Below are positions 15,301 to 30,300 of a stretch of DNA of 64,000 bases, piece by piece; within the stretch, counting starts at the first letter, position 1; each line of letters opens with the position of its first letter. The notes beneath the pieces are model-generated. The model was not told where the DNA came from. It saw only the letters and a list, made by a program, of their open reading frames with translations, and made no database searches. The stretch lies in contig NC_088108.1 in NCBI RefSeq assembly GCF_036370855.1, positions 6,905,448-6,969,447 on the forward strand, read 5' to 3'. A program made the translations under genes and the position numbers. The stretch is from Dromaius novaehollandiae (lineage: Eukaryota; Chordata; Aves; Casuariiformes; Dromaiidae).

Positions 15301-18300
15301 GTTCAGTAAAAAACATCTGGGTATTAGGTGTTCCCATTCTGACCACCTCTCTGAAGGGACTGTGTGCAATCTCAGTGTTTCTTTGTTTTAGGTATCACCT
15401 TGCCCTGTATAGTTCCTGGAGCATATGGTCCACCTGGGACTCCCGGCTTTCCAGGATTGCCAGGTATGGTGACAAAGTGATTGTAATGCATCGGCTGACT
15501 GCCAAGAAGCACCTATTTCTCAAGGAAGAGAATACCTGCCACTTAATCCCCTCTGAGTAACAGCTATTCCACTGAGTTAACTTGACAGAAGAGTATTCTT
15601 TCTTTTCAAAGGCGCTGGGCTTCAATCCCATGGAGGGTCATAGTGACTGCAGCAATTTTTCACTTCCAAGTAGCTTCTCAACACAAACCCTCTTCTGTGT
15701 TCATGTCGCTGATGAAACAATCATGGATTTGAGATGTTAATTAGCTTAAATTGGTGCATTCAGTGAGTGCTTCTGTGCTAGCTTTGCAGGCAAGATCTGA
15801 TCTTGTTTTACGGTGCTGCATTTGTGTCTTCCATTATTCATTGATTAATATTATTTTTATCCCCAGGTTCTAAAGGCGGCAAAGGCTTTCCTGGCATTCC
15901 AGGGCAGCCTGGATTACACGGATCAAAAGGACAGCCAGGGTCTCCAGGAATAATAGGCTTGCAAGGGGGACCAGGTGAGAGGGAAGTTACTGGAGTTCAT
16001 TTTATTGTCTGATTGATGTGTGTAATATTTTATCAAAAGAGTTATCTAGCCTTTTAGGCCCCTCTTCCACCTGTTACAGTCATAATGCTCCACTGTCTCC
16101 TTCCAAATGCAATCTCTGTTACTTAAAAGTGGTGTAACTTGGAAGAAGACAGAAGAAATGTCCAGTGTTAGCTGCCTTTAATGTTATACTGCTGCTGGAA
16201 GAAAAGAGGACAATCAACACAATTTCTTTCTCCAAAGTGTCTCAAGATGTTCTTTGTTACAGTTTAGGAACTACAAGTTTAATGTAAAACTGGTTTTAAG
16301 CCATGTGGTACTCTGGTAGAGGCACTCTTTACACAGTGTTTGGAACTTGTTTTAGCTGTGGGAGTTTCTGGTGGTTGTAGTAAATACAGAGCAAGGGGTC
16401 ATGAGGGAAGATTTCTAAAGCTAGGTTGCTGTGTATCCATCATGTTTCTCTGTGGATATGTCTGTGGAAATGTCTTACCCTTTCACTGCATTAAGTGGGG
16501 TTGTCATCCTTACGGGGTCATTGGTTTCAAGAAATGATCACTGAGCAGTGTGACACATCCACAGAGCAGTGTTGTTCAGTGTCTCCATGGTAGACGGCGA
16601 GCCCTGATGTCTCAGTGCTCTTTGTATCTGTGTTCCAGGACTGCCAGTGTCTTCTGCCCCACAGTGGCAGAAGCTGTCTGACATAGAGGACAGAGCAAGA
16701 AAAGCATGATAAACATCTTTGCAGCTTTGGTGCTAGTAAATAAGGCCTACCTGTACCCTGAAATGTCCATCCTTCATTTTCCTTTTTGCTCAATCTGCCT
16801 TCTAGTGAAACCAGTGCTTCTAAAGCTGAGGCTTGTAGTTGCAGCTCCAAGATGCTCCTATACTATTCTTTTATTTAAAAAATATATACTTTGAATTGTT
16901 AATTTTTTTTTAAACAGTTTCATTGCTTTCTGTCTCCAGTCATTCATTCTAATTCAAAACTGAAACATTTTGCAGCTTTCCAAACAACTCTTTTCTTGCA
17001 TGGAAATTGTAAAAAATGTTGATTTTGTTAGAGAAGTTACTGAAAGCAGATATCCCATCCTTCTGCTGAGTAACATTTATTCTTCTTCTCCCTAAGGCTT
17101 CCCTGGGTCTCGAGGAGAGCAGGGGTCACAAGGACTTCCAGGACTAGATGGAACGGATGGGTTGCCTGGGAAGATGGGTGCTTCAGGCTTAACTGGAACT
17201 AAAGGAGCTCCTGGAGATGTGTTTGGTGCTGAGAGTGGAGCCCAGGGAGAGCCTGGCAGACCTGGATTCCCAGGGGATAAAGGGCTGCCTGGGGATCTTG
17301 GATTTCCAGGACCAAAAGGTAAGCACTGATACTGTTTATTTCTGGGAATACCAGACTGTTTCTCTTTTCCCTTTTTAAGATACTATGTTAGCAGTCCTTT
17401 AAGCAACTCACAGGTAGGGATTTGCTGACTTTCTCTTAGAATCTAGTGCAACTCAAAGGCTTTTATTAAAATGCACTTTTTAATTAATAGAGAGAATTTT
17501 GTTTTATTTGTTCTGTAACCTCCCACCTCTCTGTTCCCAGGGGTAGACGGGAGACCAGGCCTCCTGGGTATTAAAGGCGAACAGGGTAATCCAGGATATA
17601 CGGGCATCCCTGGATCACGGGGACCTCCTGGTCCTGGAGGTCCTTTTGGCATTAAGGGAAAACCAGGACCCATGGGATCAGTTGGCCTTGTAGGAGCACC
17701 AGGTATGTAATGTCTTCAGACAAATACAAGTAGCTGAGCTGAATACTGCAATGTTGAGGAAGTGCAGGAGAGATTTGGCAGTTGCTAGGAGGGAGCTCCT
17801 GCCCCTGGTTAGAGGTAACTGAGTGCAGAATCTGAGCCTTCGACCTCCAACTGTTAGACTTCTGCCTAGAAATGGTGCACCTGGGCTATAAGAAGTACAG
17901 TAGAAAGACAGGAAAAAGCATCCTAAATGTCTTGATATTCTTAACATTTCTGCTTTTACATGCTGGTTGTATCATTGATTAATCTTCCTTTCCCATTGTC
18001 ATGATGATTAATTTCTAATTATGAGATTGCTTGAAAGATGGCTTTAGCAGATTGAAAAAATGTTGGCTTTCTCAGCACAAGCTTCTTATTCTGTCTTCTA
18101 CAGCCATGGGGGCATAAGAGAAAATTATTCCCTTTCTCTTTATGGGGAAAATAAACACTTGAGTAGAGCAGTATCTCTCAAGCTGCACTGGTTAAAGTGT
18201 TACATGACAGCAGTGTATGCAAGACTGGAGAACCAAGCAAGGAGAGACCTGGGAATTAGTGGATCATGGTCTTCCATGGTCTCCCCTTTTGACAGAAAGA

Positions 18301-21300
18301 CAGTGCTGGAACATAGTGACAACAGGCAAATAAATGAAAGCACTAACCTCATTTGAGATGAACATCGTAGAATGAATGCCTTAAGATTTTTTTTTAATGT
18401 TAATGTGTCTTTTGCTTCTCTATTATTTTACAGTTTTGGATTGCATGCCATATATGTCTGTTTCCTTCAACTATTTTTAAAAACCTTCAATTACTAGGAT
18501 GATAAACTCCAAATGACTAAGATTTTTGCACCTGTATTCTCTCTGAATCATTAATTTCTTTTGTATCCTTATTCTTTCTGTTTACATATTTTATCTGTTT
18601 TTTCCTTCACCATGTTTCTATTCCATTTATCATCCACTCTCCATTTCTGATGTCACACTGTTTGGTTATGGGTTCTTCACATAGGCTGTCAAGGTGAGAA
18701 AATGCAGTGTAGCATAAAAGCTCATGGACTAACAACCTAGCTTTCAAAGCTACAAGAATTGCATTGACTATAGGTGATACCCCTTATTATTTCTAATCAA
18801 ACCAGAAGGCAAAGAACCATTGTAGTGAGAATGCTCAGATAGTATCAAAGCCTGAAGCCCATAAGGAAATCCTTAAAATGCATAGGTTTTAAGTATATGT
18901 TTTCTTCTTAAATAAAGCAGCTATTTCACCTTCTGCTTAAAAAATACTGAAGTATAGCTTAAAATGTTTAAGTCCTGGGTACAACAAAGCTCATATATTG
19001 GGTACTGCTGATGCAAATGCCATTTTTCAGAAGTCACTGGCTTCTTTTCCTCTTCCTCATTTTGGATCTGAGCATTCTGTTTCCAATGGTTTGAGCCTTT
19101 ATTTAAAATTCTAAACAGTTACAAATGCACCTAGAAACATTTTGAATCCTTCAGGGGAAAAACAATGCACATGGTGTTGGTTTTTTGACAGCACAATCAG
19201 AAGCTTACTAAGCAATTTGCTTTTGAGAAGTAACACTTTAATGACAGAGGTGGAAAAGAAACTTGTTAAAACAAGCCTCTCCAACTGATCTCTCTGGTTC
19301 ACCCAGAGAATGTGGTAGGTAGTGGAAGTTGGCATTAATGATACTCCGCATCCTGGTTTGGCTGCCTATGTGATGAAGGTAAGACCTTGGTGCTCTACAC
19401 TGTAGCGTCTGGTAAAAGAGACAAAAATGGATCATCATAAGGGGTTTCACTCTTGCCAGTTGTGTAGTGATGTAGGCAGTAACCCTCCTCATAGGTTATT
19501 TTATTATTAGATGACTAATGCTTTTGCAGTTCTAAACTTTATGCCTTAGTAGGCTGCATGTGCCTTAAAGTCCATTTATCATATTAAAAATAATGCTGTG
19601 TTTAAAGAGTTTGAATAACAGCCCGCAAAACTCTCCCAGTGTTTGTCTGACATAATCTATTAAGTTCTTGCTTACATTGATTCAGGACTTCCTGGAGTCA
19701 AAGGACTGGCTGGAGATATAGGTCCACAAGGCCCTGCTGGTATGAAGGGCTTCCCAGGTCTCGATGGTGCTCCAGGATCTCCCGGGGAACGAGGATTCTC
19801 AGGGCCAGCTGGGCCTTTTGGTCAAGATGGACGTCCAGGTTTCTCTGGGCCAAAAGGTATGCGTATCCATTAGGAAAATATATTCAGACTACTGTGCCCA
19901 TAAGAAATAACACTGTTAGTATAGATTTTAGGCCCTACTTGTCAGAAGTGACTGAAGTCCCAGCTAGTATTGGGGTGCATTTGTTTCACTACTGAGTGTG
20001 GATTATCCATGATGGATTTAATTGTCAAATCATCATCATGAGGGGGTTCATCTTAGAGGACTTGGACGAATAATTTATTGGTTTTTTTCTGGAAACTGCC
20101 AGTCAAAACCAGCCACCCAAGTTGGTGTCCAAGTTGGTTTGCGGTGGTTGGTTAGTAGTGTCTGTACTATTGCTTAATCCTCATGGTCAAGAGCATGACA
20201 ATTCTGGAAAAGACACTGCAGAAATGATGTTTGATTTGAAATGTAGATAAACCAGAAGGCTCTGCATTCAGTAGTATCCTTTCTTTTGAAAGGTAAAAAT
20301 TGATGTAGAAACTCAGAATGACATATATCTTTCCTCAGCCCCACAGCAGTGATACAGAAGAAAGTTCTGTGTAGATATGAAATTCCAGATGGGAACACTG
20401 ATGCTGGGAAAACAGATAATTTTGTGGCTACCCTGATGGACAAAGGATCGTGAAAATCAAGATAGAAAGACAGGAAAATTGAAGAAATGAGGAATGGTGA
20501 ATGAAATGATGAAGTAAAGGGAGTATCATAGGAGGGAGAGAATGTAGTATAAACCAGATAGGAAGTAAAACTTTTCAATACGTATAGCCATTAAGCACCA
20601 ATACAATAGTTACTTATTTTGAGAATTCTGTGTTATTTTGGGGGGAGGGTAATAGAGCTATGTAACTGGATGTCATTCTCTTGGAATTTTGCGCTCCAGT
20701 GGGAGCAGGACCGTGCTCTTGATGGTGAACTGAAAAGTGCTGATTGAAAGTATCACGAGTGAAGACCCACAACAACAGTGGCCATGCTGTTCTTGCACCA
20801 TCAAGTTTTTCACCCAGATTTGGGTGGTTGTCCAGACCCATCCTGCCTCTACCTGCCAGCTAGGTGGGTATGCAGGGTACCAGAAGAGACTGATTTTCTC
20901 TCTTGTTTCTCACATTTTCTGTACAGGTGAGAAAGGATCTCCTGGCCTGCTTGGTTTCCCTGGCATGCCAGGCCTGCCTGGTGTCCCTGGGGTGAATGGG
21001 TTTAAAGGAACTCCTGGCACAGCTGGAGGAAGAGGAAGCCCTGGGATTCTGGGACTCCAAGGTCAAAAAGGTGAGAAACAGCTGAAAGGCAGTTGCTGGC
21101 TGTGTAGTACAGGGGTTAGGAGGCCCTTCTGAAATGTGTACATATTTAATGTTTTCTTCTAGATACTGTGTTACATTTTTCCCTGTGAAATACTTTGGCC
21201 TCGTTCCCAAAGGTGCTGGGCATCACTTGATAAACTGATATCTGGAGATGTGAAAGATGCTCAGCAGTTCTGTTTTTGTCTGCCAGCTTCTAGTGTTACA

Positions 21301-24300
21301 CACTTTCTCTGTTAGGCAATCTTACTGCATCTGACTTTTCTTATTTCTTCAGGCGACAGAGGTGATGTAGGTCCACCTGGTCTCCCTGTTCTTAGGCCAT
21401 CAGAACAGGCACTGCTATTCAAAGGAGACAAAGGGGAGCCTGGATTAGCTGGACTTGGAGGATTCCCTGGACCTAGAGGTATTTAATAGCATTATAATAA
21501 GTTGCCAGTATTAGTTGTTCTGGAACTGTGTTTACTCTAAACGGAACGTGGTCTCCCATTTTGACAGAGCCTGCATTATTACCATTTTCCATTCTGTCAT
21601 TCACATTTCAGCAAGGTTTGCATATAGCAACTCTGAATTTTGAAAAAACGGTTGTTCTTTGAAGCTTTGCTCTGCAGAGCTAATGCCATCTCTTCTTCCT
21701 CTTTAAAGGGAGCTTTGGGTACAAAGTTAATTGGCCAAATCAGCTGAATGTCTGTATTATGAAGTGGAATCATACTCTTTTATGTATATATGCAGGTGAT
21801 AAAGGATTCCCAGGCAGCCATGGACAGCCTGGTCTCCCTGGTCCAGCTGGGTCACCAAGCAGAGAGAGTGGTTCTCGTGGTGACCCAGGTTTCCCTGGTC
21901 CATCTGGACGGCTTGGGCTGCCAGGACAGAAGGGTACAGCTGGCATCATAGGATTCCCAGGAATGCCAGGAGAGAGGGTAAATATGTCTCATCTTCTCTA
22001 AACATGCTTAGGAAAATCCTGTGTTCTGACTGGTGCTTCTGTAGCAGAGCAGCAGAAGCTGGCAGGATTTTTTCTTGCAAAACTTCCTAATAAATTTGCT
22101 TTTGTTTGTCTCATACTGATGAATGACAGTTTGGATAATCTTCCCTACATCTTTGCTTTCTGTTTGTTATCTCACACGACCCAAGCTTAGGACAAGGAGG
22201 AACAATAAGCAAAGGCTAGTTTTGAGTTTTTAATTTCAGGGTTCAGATGGCATTACAGGAACACCTGGATTCCCAGGGACTATTGGCCTCCCTGGTCCAA
22301 AGGGTAAGAAATCTTTCACAGTCTTCATGCTGTTTCAGTACACACAGTCCTAAGATTTATGGCTAAAATGAATGAGTAGTGCTCTAGAAGTGTCTGTTGC
22401 TCTCCAGTGACTGGCTCAGAAGTAGCTGTCTCCCTATTAGGTCCCTCATTCAGATGAGATCAGTCCCAAGCCAAGTGCTTAAATACTTTATGCTCTTTTG
22501 AAATCTTGGCCACCGCATGATGTGAAACATGTCAAACAGTACGAGAAGCACCCTTCTCTGTGATGTGCTTGCATCAAAAGTACAAATGGCAGGATGCTGT
22601 GGAATTACCCATGAATGTTTGTCTTATTACGTCCTGTGTGCGTTTGCATCCAATGCTGTTTAAAGGCATTCCTAAACACAGGTGCATTATTTACTCTTGC
22701 CTTTGTTTACTCCATGGATCTGAAGTGTAGTGAAAGCGTGTTTTCATAAACAAGGCTACTGAGCAGCCCTGAAAGCTGCTCTCCACAATCAATTGTGGAA
22801 TAGTGTCCTCATCCTATTTTTTTTTCCCCCCAGGTGACCGGGGAGAGTCTGTTGGTGTTCCTGGCAGTGCTGGAACAAAGGGAGAGCAAGGGGACCCTGG
22901 GTTCCCAGGTGAAGTAGCCCTTGATAGCTCACTTCAGGAATGCAAAATTCTAGGGAATAAGCTAGGATGGCATTGCCCAGTTTGGGGTGGTTGTTAATCT
23001 GTAAATAGAAACATTTTAATCCTGCCCTTTAAGTAAGGTTTGAGGAGTCTATAATCCAGACAGCACGAATCTGGATGATAATGAACATGTCCTAGCCCAT
23101 TGTAATGCTGGGTCCCGCTTCACTTCTTGACGAGGAACTTGGGAACTGGTACTGGTGTTTGGCATCTGGGAAGTCCGGTCCAGAATCTGGACCATAGTAG
23201 AGCAGACACAAGTGCTGCAGCCTTAGACTAAAGAGTTTCTCATTCTTTTCAGGCCTGCCTCCAGTTTAACTTGTCCTCTAGCATACTGCATGCTTTTATG
23301 CTGTATGCTTTTATCCTTTCAGGAGAGAGAGGGAGAGAAGGGCCCAAGGGTGAACCAGGATACCCAGGAAGCGCTGGAGTAAATGGACTCAAAGGTGGCC
23401 CAGGAGATCTTGGCCAAGAAGGACCAGCAGGTATTGGACTCGGCACTTAAATCCTGCAGCTCATGCTGTGGAACAACCTTACCTTGTTGTTTCATTAGCT
23501 CTGGTTGGCCTGTCTCAGCTGAGGCTTAAACAAGAAGATTGACACTGAATTTTCTGTGACACCTCTGAAAGGTGTCACTTTGTCCTGTAGCAACCAATCC
23601 TGTGCATCAGTTGTTGGTGAATCCTGCACACTCCAAACCCAAAGGAATTCCTCTAACAAATAAAGAAGACCTCAATGAGAGACAAGCAATAATGGCTTCT
23701 CTGCAGTTGCCTGTGGTCAGGGCTGCTCTAAAATCTTCCATTGCAACACTTCAGTTTGTTCCCTCTCTAAACCCAAACCTACCCAGGAGGGCAGCTACAA
23801 GCGTCTTGGGTGGTGGTGTAACTAGCAGGCGGATTTTCAAATTGTTGTCAAGATTAAAAGTGGAAGAACAGTGAAAAATTCTATTGTAATATTTTATTTG
23901 AAAATCAGTTGAATTAATTATTCAGTATGTAAACTGTTCCAGTCTGTCACTTGGTGGATGATGGAGAATGTCATTGCTATGGTTAAAAAAAAAAGAGAGA
24001 AAGCTATCAAATAAATTGTTTGGTTAGTGCCATGCTAGTAGTGGTAGTGAGGAGAAGTTTGGATATGTTTTTGCTTTATCTAAACAGTAGTTTCTTCACC
24101 CATCTTAAGTGCAGGATTGGAAGCTGCAAGATAGAGCTGTGAGCTGTTCCAGCCTGGATTTGTTGTACAGGGACATTTTGCTGCTTGTTTTTAGGAATCC
24201 CTGGAAATGCTGGACCGAGAGGAATCCCTGGGCCACCAGGGCCTCCAGGGCTGCCAGGATCTGCCGGATTCCCTGGAGCTCGTGGAACAGCAGGACCCAA

Positions 24301-27300
24301 AGGTATATCTGGAGCCTGCACATGGGAGGAGAAATTGGGTCAAAAAAACAGTGTTTCGGCCAAGTGTATCACAGCAGGCAGGCAGCACGCTATGTGTGGG
24401 CCAGCTGTGCGTGGGAAATCAGCTCATTTCTTGGCAATGTTAGTGCAGGCACCAGCTGCTAGAAATGAGCAGAGGAGTGTTTGGAATGGGAGAGGCTCTC
24501 ACTTGATTTGGATCACTAGTGGGGGTTCACTGAGGGTCAAACCAGTGAGAGCAGTAGGAAGAGTTTCCATGAATGGGCCCATGTGAAGGAAGATATTACG
24601 TACTGTGTTCCCCTGTGTGTCAAGCTTCTAACACATGGTGTAGTCTGCATGAAATATCTTATGCATTTTACCTAACTAGATTATTTGCTTATTTGTTCAC
24701 TTATGTAAGTGTTCCCAATGTCTCTTCAGGGTTTCTTGGATTTCCGGGTTTAAACGGTCTGAATGGCTTGCCAGGCACGAAAGGGTCTCCTGGAACACCA
24801 GGTAAGAGATGTGTAGTAGAAGGGTCACAGCTGGGGATATGCATACAGTGGTCCATCATGAGAGCAGCATTCCTCACAAAATTGCTTCATTTCACCCAGT
24901 TCTGGATTTAATTATAATATGAAGAAAAACCTCAGGGTACTGGGTGTGCATGACCAAATTCTTCTTTAATGCCAGTAAGAACAGGATGTGGCCCATGAAC
25001 TGAGGTCTTTTCTGGTGCTGGTTTTCCTTGAATTCCTGAAGGACTATGTCACTGCTGGAAAGTCAATTGGATGAAATCATATGAGTCTTCCATTTCTAAA
25101 GGATGCTTGATTTTAGGGGGACTGAATCAAAGGTTTGCTTTGAGTTGAGCTTAAGGATGGCATGTTCCCATATTGCTATCTATAGCTCTCGTATTGCTAT
25201 CCATAGCATAGATAGCATAAAATTTGTGGCAGGTATTTTATGTATGACAGTGGTACTTTCCTACTGTACAAGTGAAAGAAATCAAGAGTGGTCTTTGATG
25301 CTGACTAGGCAAAATAATTTTGGTTTGAAAAATTGAAATGATACCTGTGTTTTCTTTATTTAGAACATTCTCTTTTGGAAGGTAATGATTTAGAGTATAG
25401 AGATTCTCCACAGTTTTCCTGCCTGGGGTTGGTTAGTATTTGCTCTTACCCAGGTGACATGCTGAACATCTCCCTGCAGCTCTTCCCTGGGGCCTCTGTT
25501 CCGCACTGCTTATGCCTCAGTGTGGTCCTTCTGCAGTAGTCCGTGCAAACTGATCTCTCCATCTTGGAACATGAAGCCCACTAGATTATTTAAAGACCAG
25601 AGGCCTGATTCAATGTTCTGTCCTCCTGACAGGCAGAATACACAGGATGGCTGGCAAATCCTGTCGTATGAGTGCTGTATTCACATCGTTGTGCAAGAGC
25701 TTGTGGGAAGACTAGAGCAGTCATGTACTTCTCCCTCAGCAGCTTACAGATTGTTTAAATTCACTCTTCACAACCAGAGTAGCACATCAGGCACAAGAAG
25801 TCTTTCTGGTGCTCTCCTGAAAACAGCAGAGAGAGTGGTGAATAACTCATTTTGTATTTCAGCTCAGCTTGTTTAATAATTTAACTTATGTTAGGCAGTT
25901 TGAGTAGGCTCTCCTACCTTCTTTAACTATGTGTAATTAGGTCTGAGTGAACCTGGACTGAAAGGCCCTGCAGGTCTCCCAGGTCCAAAGGGTGAAGAAG
26001 GTTCTCCAAGCTTTGGCAGAGGGGCTCTGGGATTCCCTGGACCAAAAGGATCATCAGGAGACATGGGTAAATATCAATGTTCTGGAAGCCTGATGGGAGT
26101 TCAGGGTAGTGGGTTGCACTGTCAGCTTAGGTACCAGTGAGATCTCCTGAAGTCATGAAGATGGTCATTAATTTGACAGGTAAATGTTACGTGACCGATG
26201 TAGCTATATATCTAAGAAACAGTTTGTTATATAGTTCTTACACTGTCGGTACTTCTCCCAAACAGCAGAATGTAGTATTTTTTCCCCCTCAGGTAGTGGG
26301 GAGCTTTTTATTGTCTGAGTCTCTTTATTGTCTTCAATATAAGCACCACACAGTCACTACTTCTGTCCACATCTCTGAAGATCATTGCAGAGCTCTGGAT
26401 ACTACTCCTCTCTCACTTTTTATTTCTGATTCTAGGTCCCCCTGGTCCTGTAGGATTGCCTGGCTTGCCAGGAACACCTGGAGTTTCTCTTCCTTCTGAT
26501 ATACCTGGGAGACCTGGGGATGCAGGCCAGCCAGGAGTTGATGGAAGTTCAGGTATGGAGAGAGGCATCTTAAGGAGAGTGGACTAGCTAAGGGGATTTG
26601 TGTTGATTTATGTGTTTCCTTTGAAGAGTTCTGGGGGGAAATGAGTGGTGACACTTTAATCGTCTGTGGTGGTTTAGATCAGGGCTTGAGCATAAGGGGA
26701 TCTGGTTTCTATTCCTGCTATTGAATCCTGATTTGGTTCAAGACTGTTATTAAAGCCCTCTGGTCCAAATTCATATCACCTATTGTGATATGTAAAACAG
26801 ACTAAAGCACTAAGGTAGGTACTTAGGTCCAGTGTATTAAGTCTGAATTTGGACCCCAGCTCCATTTTGGATTGCAGTTTCCTACAACTGTAATCAAAGG
26901 CTCTGTGTAAAGTTTAGAAGTATCCCATGTGATCTGGGAGGCAGCAAAGCTTCATTGCTACTCGAAGTTTTATAGGGAGCACCTGCCCTAAGGTCGATAG
27001 CAAGTATAGTTGGAAAGATTTGTTGTGATGCCGTTGGTGCTCATTCATTGCCGAATAGCCCTGTGGAAGAGGCTGGGACTCTAGGACTTTCCTTGGCCGA
27101 GAATATGAAGCTACTGTTTAGGCTAGCTAGCAGGTGGGGCAGGGCTCAGGCCCAGAATTTGAAGCAAGGAGACTGTACTCAGAAGTATTTAAAGGTTTCT
27201 GGGGACCTAAGTGGATATAAACAAGTGGGGACCTGTTTTCCTCCCCATGGGAGGAAGACACCATTAGAAATACAGACCCCCAAACAATGCCTGTCACCTG

Positions 27301-30300
27301 GAATGACCAACTGGGGATAGTAGGAGCATTTGCTTTGCCCCAGGAACAGATTGTGCTAATTACTGCTGTTGTATCTAGGTGTCCCAGGTCCTCCAGGACC
27401 ACGAGGGCCCCCTGGCCCAGCTTCTGATCAGGGTGACACAGGCAATCCAGGTTTCGCTGGTGTTCCTGGCTTACGGGGCATTAAGGGCGACATGGGACTC
27501 CCTGGTCCAGTTGGGCTTCCTGGAGCATTTGGATTCAAAGGTAATCTTATCTTGAAAGAGTCCGAGTGTGGTTTGGCAGCTGTCCCCATGACAGCATGAG
27601 TGGCTGTGGTGTGGTGAGTGTGACTGCTCTGAAGCAGATCCTTGTTCAGGTGTAGGTGCAGCTGAGTTTGTTGTCTAAGTCCTTCCCTTCAGCCCAGAAC
27701 AGTGGAGGTTTTAACTGCTGACTCCAAAAGCAGCAAAAGGAGGCCAGCAGCAGGTGCTCTTCAATGTGTCTTTCATGTTTTTTTCCCTGTCTTTGTTTTT
27801 CTGGGCAGAGGATGTCCACATGCAATGGCGCTGTGCTTGCTGGCTGCAATTATCCACTCACAGCCCTGTGTGTGGTTCTGTCTTCTCTAGGCAAGAACTG
27901 GGGATGCTGTTTTTGCAGGACTATCCCTCCTACCTGCGTATGCTCAGAGGCATAGCATGGTGGATGTGGGGGATTTGGGTTTCAACAAGAGACTAAGAGG
28001 ATTTTAGGAGTTAAGAGATGCTCTTCTGAGCTAACGCAGGGAGCATATTACTCTCTCTCTGGTCCCTGCCAGAAGAGACTAGACAGGAACTGTAATAAGG
28101 ATCTCTAGTAGCAAGGTTTCAGAGAAACTGCTCAGCTCAAGTGCCAGGATAGGATGGAGAGCCGTCACCAGGTGAAAGACTGTGTGCTCTCTGCCTTTGT
28201 GGGTTGGCGAATCCCTGTATCTTTGTGCTGTGCATGGAGGTGAATTCCAGATAGAAAAGTTGTGTTCTCCCCAGACACTTTCCCCGGGTTACCCCATGGA
28301 TGGGGAAGGATACTTCCAGTAAAGGATCATAATGCAGCAGTGGAAGCTCTTGTCTGGAGGCTCTGCAGCCATTCTGGACATCAAAATGGGCACATTAGAG
28401 TTCCTTCAAGGTCACGTGAAGTGTTGCTCCCATTGCTGCTGTCATTGTGTTTCTCAGTGCCCCAGCTGTGGGTCAGAATCAGGACCCCATGCTTAGCCTC
28501 TGAGGTCTTTTGCTGTGTATCTTTGCAGGTATAGGGGGTGAGCCTGGCCTTATGGGGATGCCAGGTAAAGATGGGCCTCCAGGGGATCCTGGTTACCCTG
28601 GGCTGAAAGGTGAAATGGGCCATCGAGGTGAGTACCAGAGGATTTGAAGAGCTGTACTTGGTTGCAAATGGTTCGGGCTGGGGTAAAGATGAGGGCTCCC
28701 TTAACGGGCTTACCTGGGGGAACTTTTGGATTCTTAGAGATTGAAATAAATTAATAAGAGCATGACACATCACTTATAGAAAGATACCCAGTGCTGATGT
28801 ATTAAGGTAATCTTAATTCAGCATACATCTCCTTTGTGTCAGTATTATAATCAAAGCTGTGAATATTTTGGGGAGTACTTACACTGTCATTTATACTGTG
28901 CAGGTCTCCCTGGCCGACCAGGGGCTCCAGGAATAACCCCACAGCCAGAAAAAATCACAGCTCCTGCAGGCTTACCTGGTCTGCCAGGGATTGATGGTGT
29001 CCCTGGCTTTGATGGAGATCCTGGATTCCAAGGCCCAGTTGGAAAACCAGGTAAAGAGCACCTCATTCAGATCAGCTGAAATGCTGGCCTTCTACATGGA
29101 GAATACTACTTTATCAAATCCACTAGGAAGGTTTACAGGTATTTCTAATAATGGAAATAATTGCATCAAAATGCATACAATCAGCATGTTTGATTTATTA
29201 GAATGTGTTTGCTAAATTATTTTCTTGCACTTTTATAGTGGTTTTGAATTAGGCTTTCAGAATTAGGAGCAGCAGCCTGTGATGTAGCTGGTATGATACC
29301 AGCTTAGGTACTAGCAGATGGAGTGGTCCCAAGAATGATTCAGTGGTCGCTCAGAATGATTTGGATTGGCAATGAAATACTGTAACCAGAGAAGTGCTGG
29401 GAACTTCAGTTTGCACCACTGCCATTTATGTTGCCTTGCCAGTGACTTCAGTGGGTACAGGATCAGGTCCTGCAGCAGTAGGATCCAGTAGGCCCAGCAA
29501 ATCCCAATGATTCCTTTCCCAGCACTGCCATTTAGGCGGTTTTTAAATGTTAATATTCTCTTTCATTCATGAAAACTCCTATAGAGAATCCCTCACTTAG
29601 CATCAGTCCTTCCCCCTAGATGCTACTGTGAGCCCCAGTGTGGTGAAGAGAGCTGTGCTGGTGCCTGGCTGTTGTCAGCTCCTACAGTGAATAAAGGCGC
29701 AGGGAGTAAAAGTTGAGAGAGTCTTTTTTAACACTGCCAGCCAGGCACTCAGGTCGCAGACACTGTGGAACAGTGCAAAGAGAGAAGGTCACTGGGAGGT
29801 CTTATTATGTCCTTTTATGCTATTTTTAATGCTTAATCATTACAAAATCTGTGCAAATGTACACCCATCTGTTTCCCAATCACATTTCTCTATACTAATA
29901 TTAACCTTCCACATTACTGACCACGTTAAGTATCCAACTCTGTGCAATTGCATAACCCCTTCTGTCTCCATATAATCTACTATTTTATTATTTTTTAACT
30001 TATTTGCATGTTTCCAAACCCTTACTTTATCTATGATTCTTGTTTTGTCCATACCAAACCTTTCTGGTTTGAGATCAAGATAATCTTTTCAATGTTCCTA
30101 GCCAGGCACCATCTGTGATCTCCCACTACAATCTAAGGCTCTGTATTTTGAGCACCCTTCACTGCCCTGAGACTTTTTAAAGATTTGTCAGTCAAATATT
30201 CATCATTGAATATTGGGGTGGGGAGAAAGGGGAACTTAATTCAAATTAGATGCTCTAATTTTATGTAACATAAAGACTGAATATCATTGAAGCCAATTTC

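Noticed and set aside
18680-18700. Possible mini-exon after CATAG with a following GTGAG
   Set aside because: The enclosed bases do not encode Gly-X-Y, and w13 and w14 already join in phase.
25520-25876. 118-codon ORF in a COL4A6 intron
   Set aside because: No collagen pattern, domain, promoter or splice logic.
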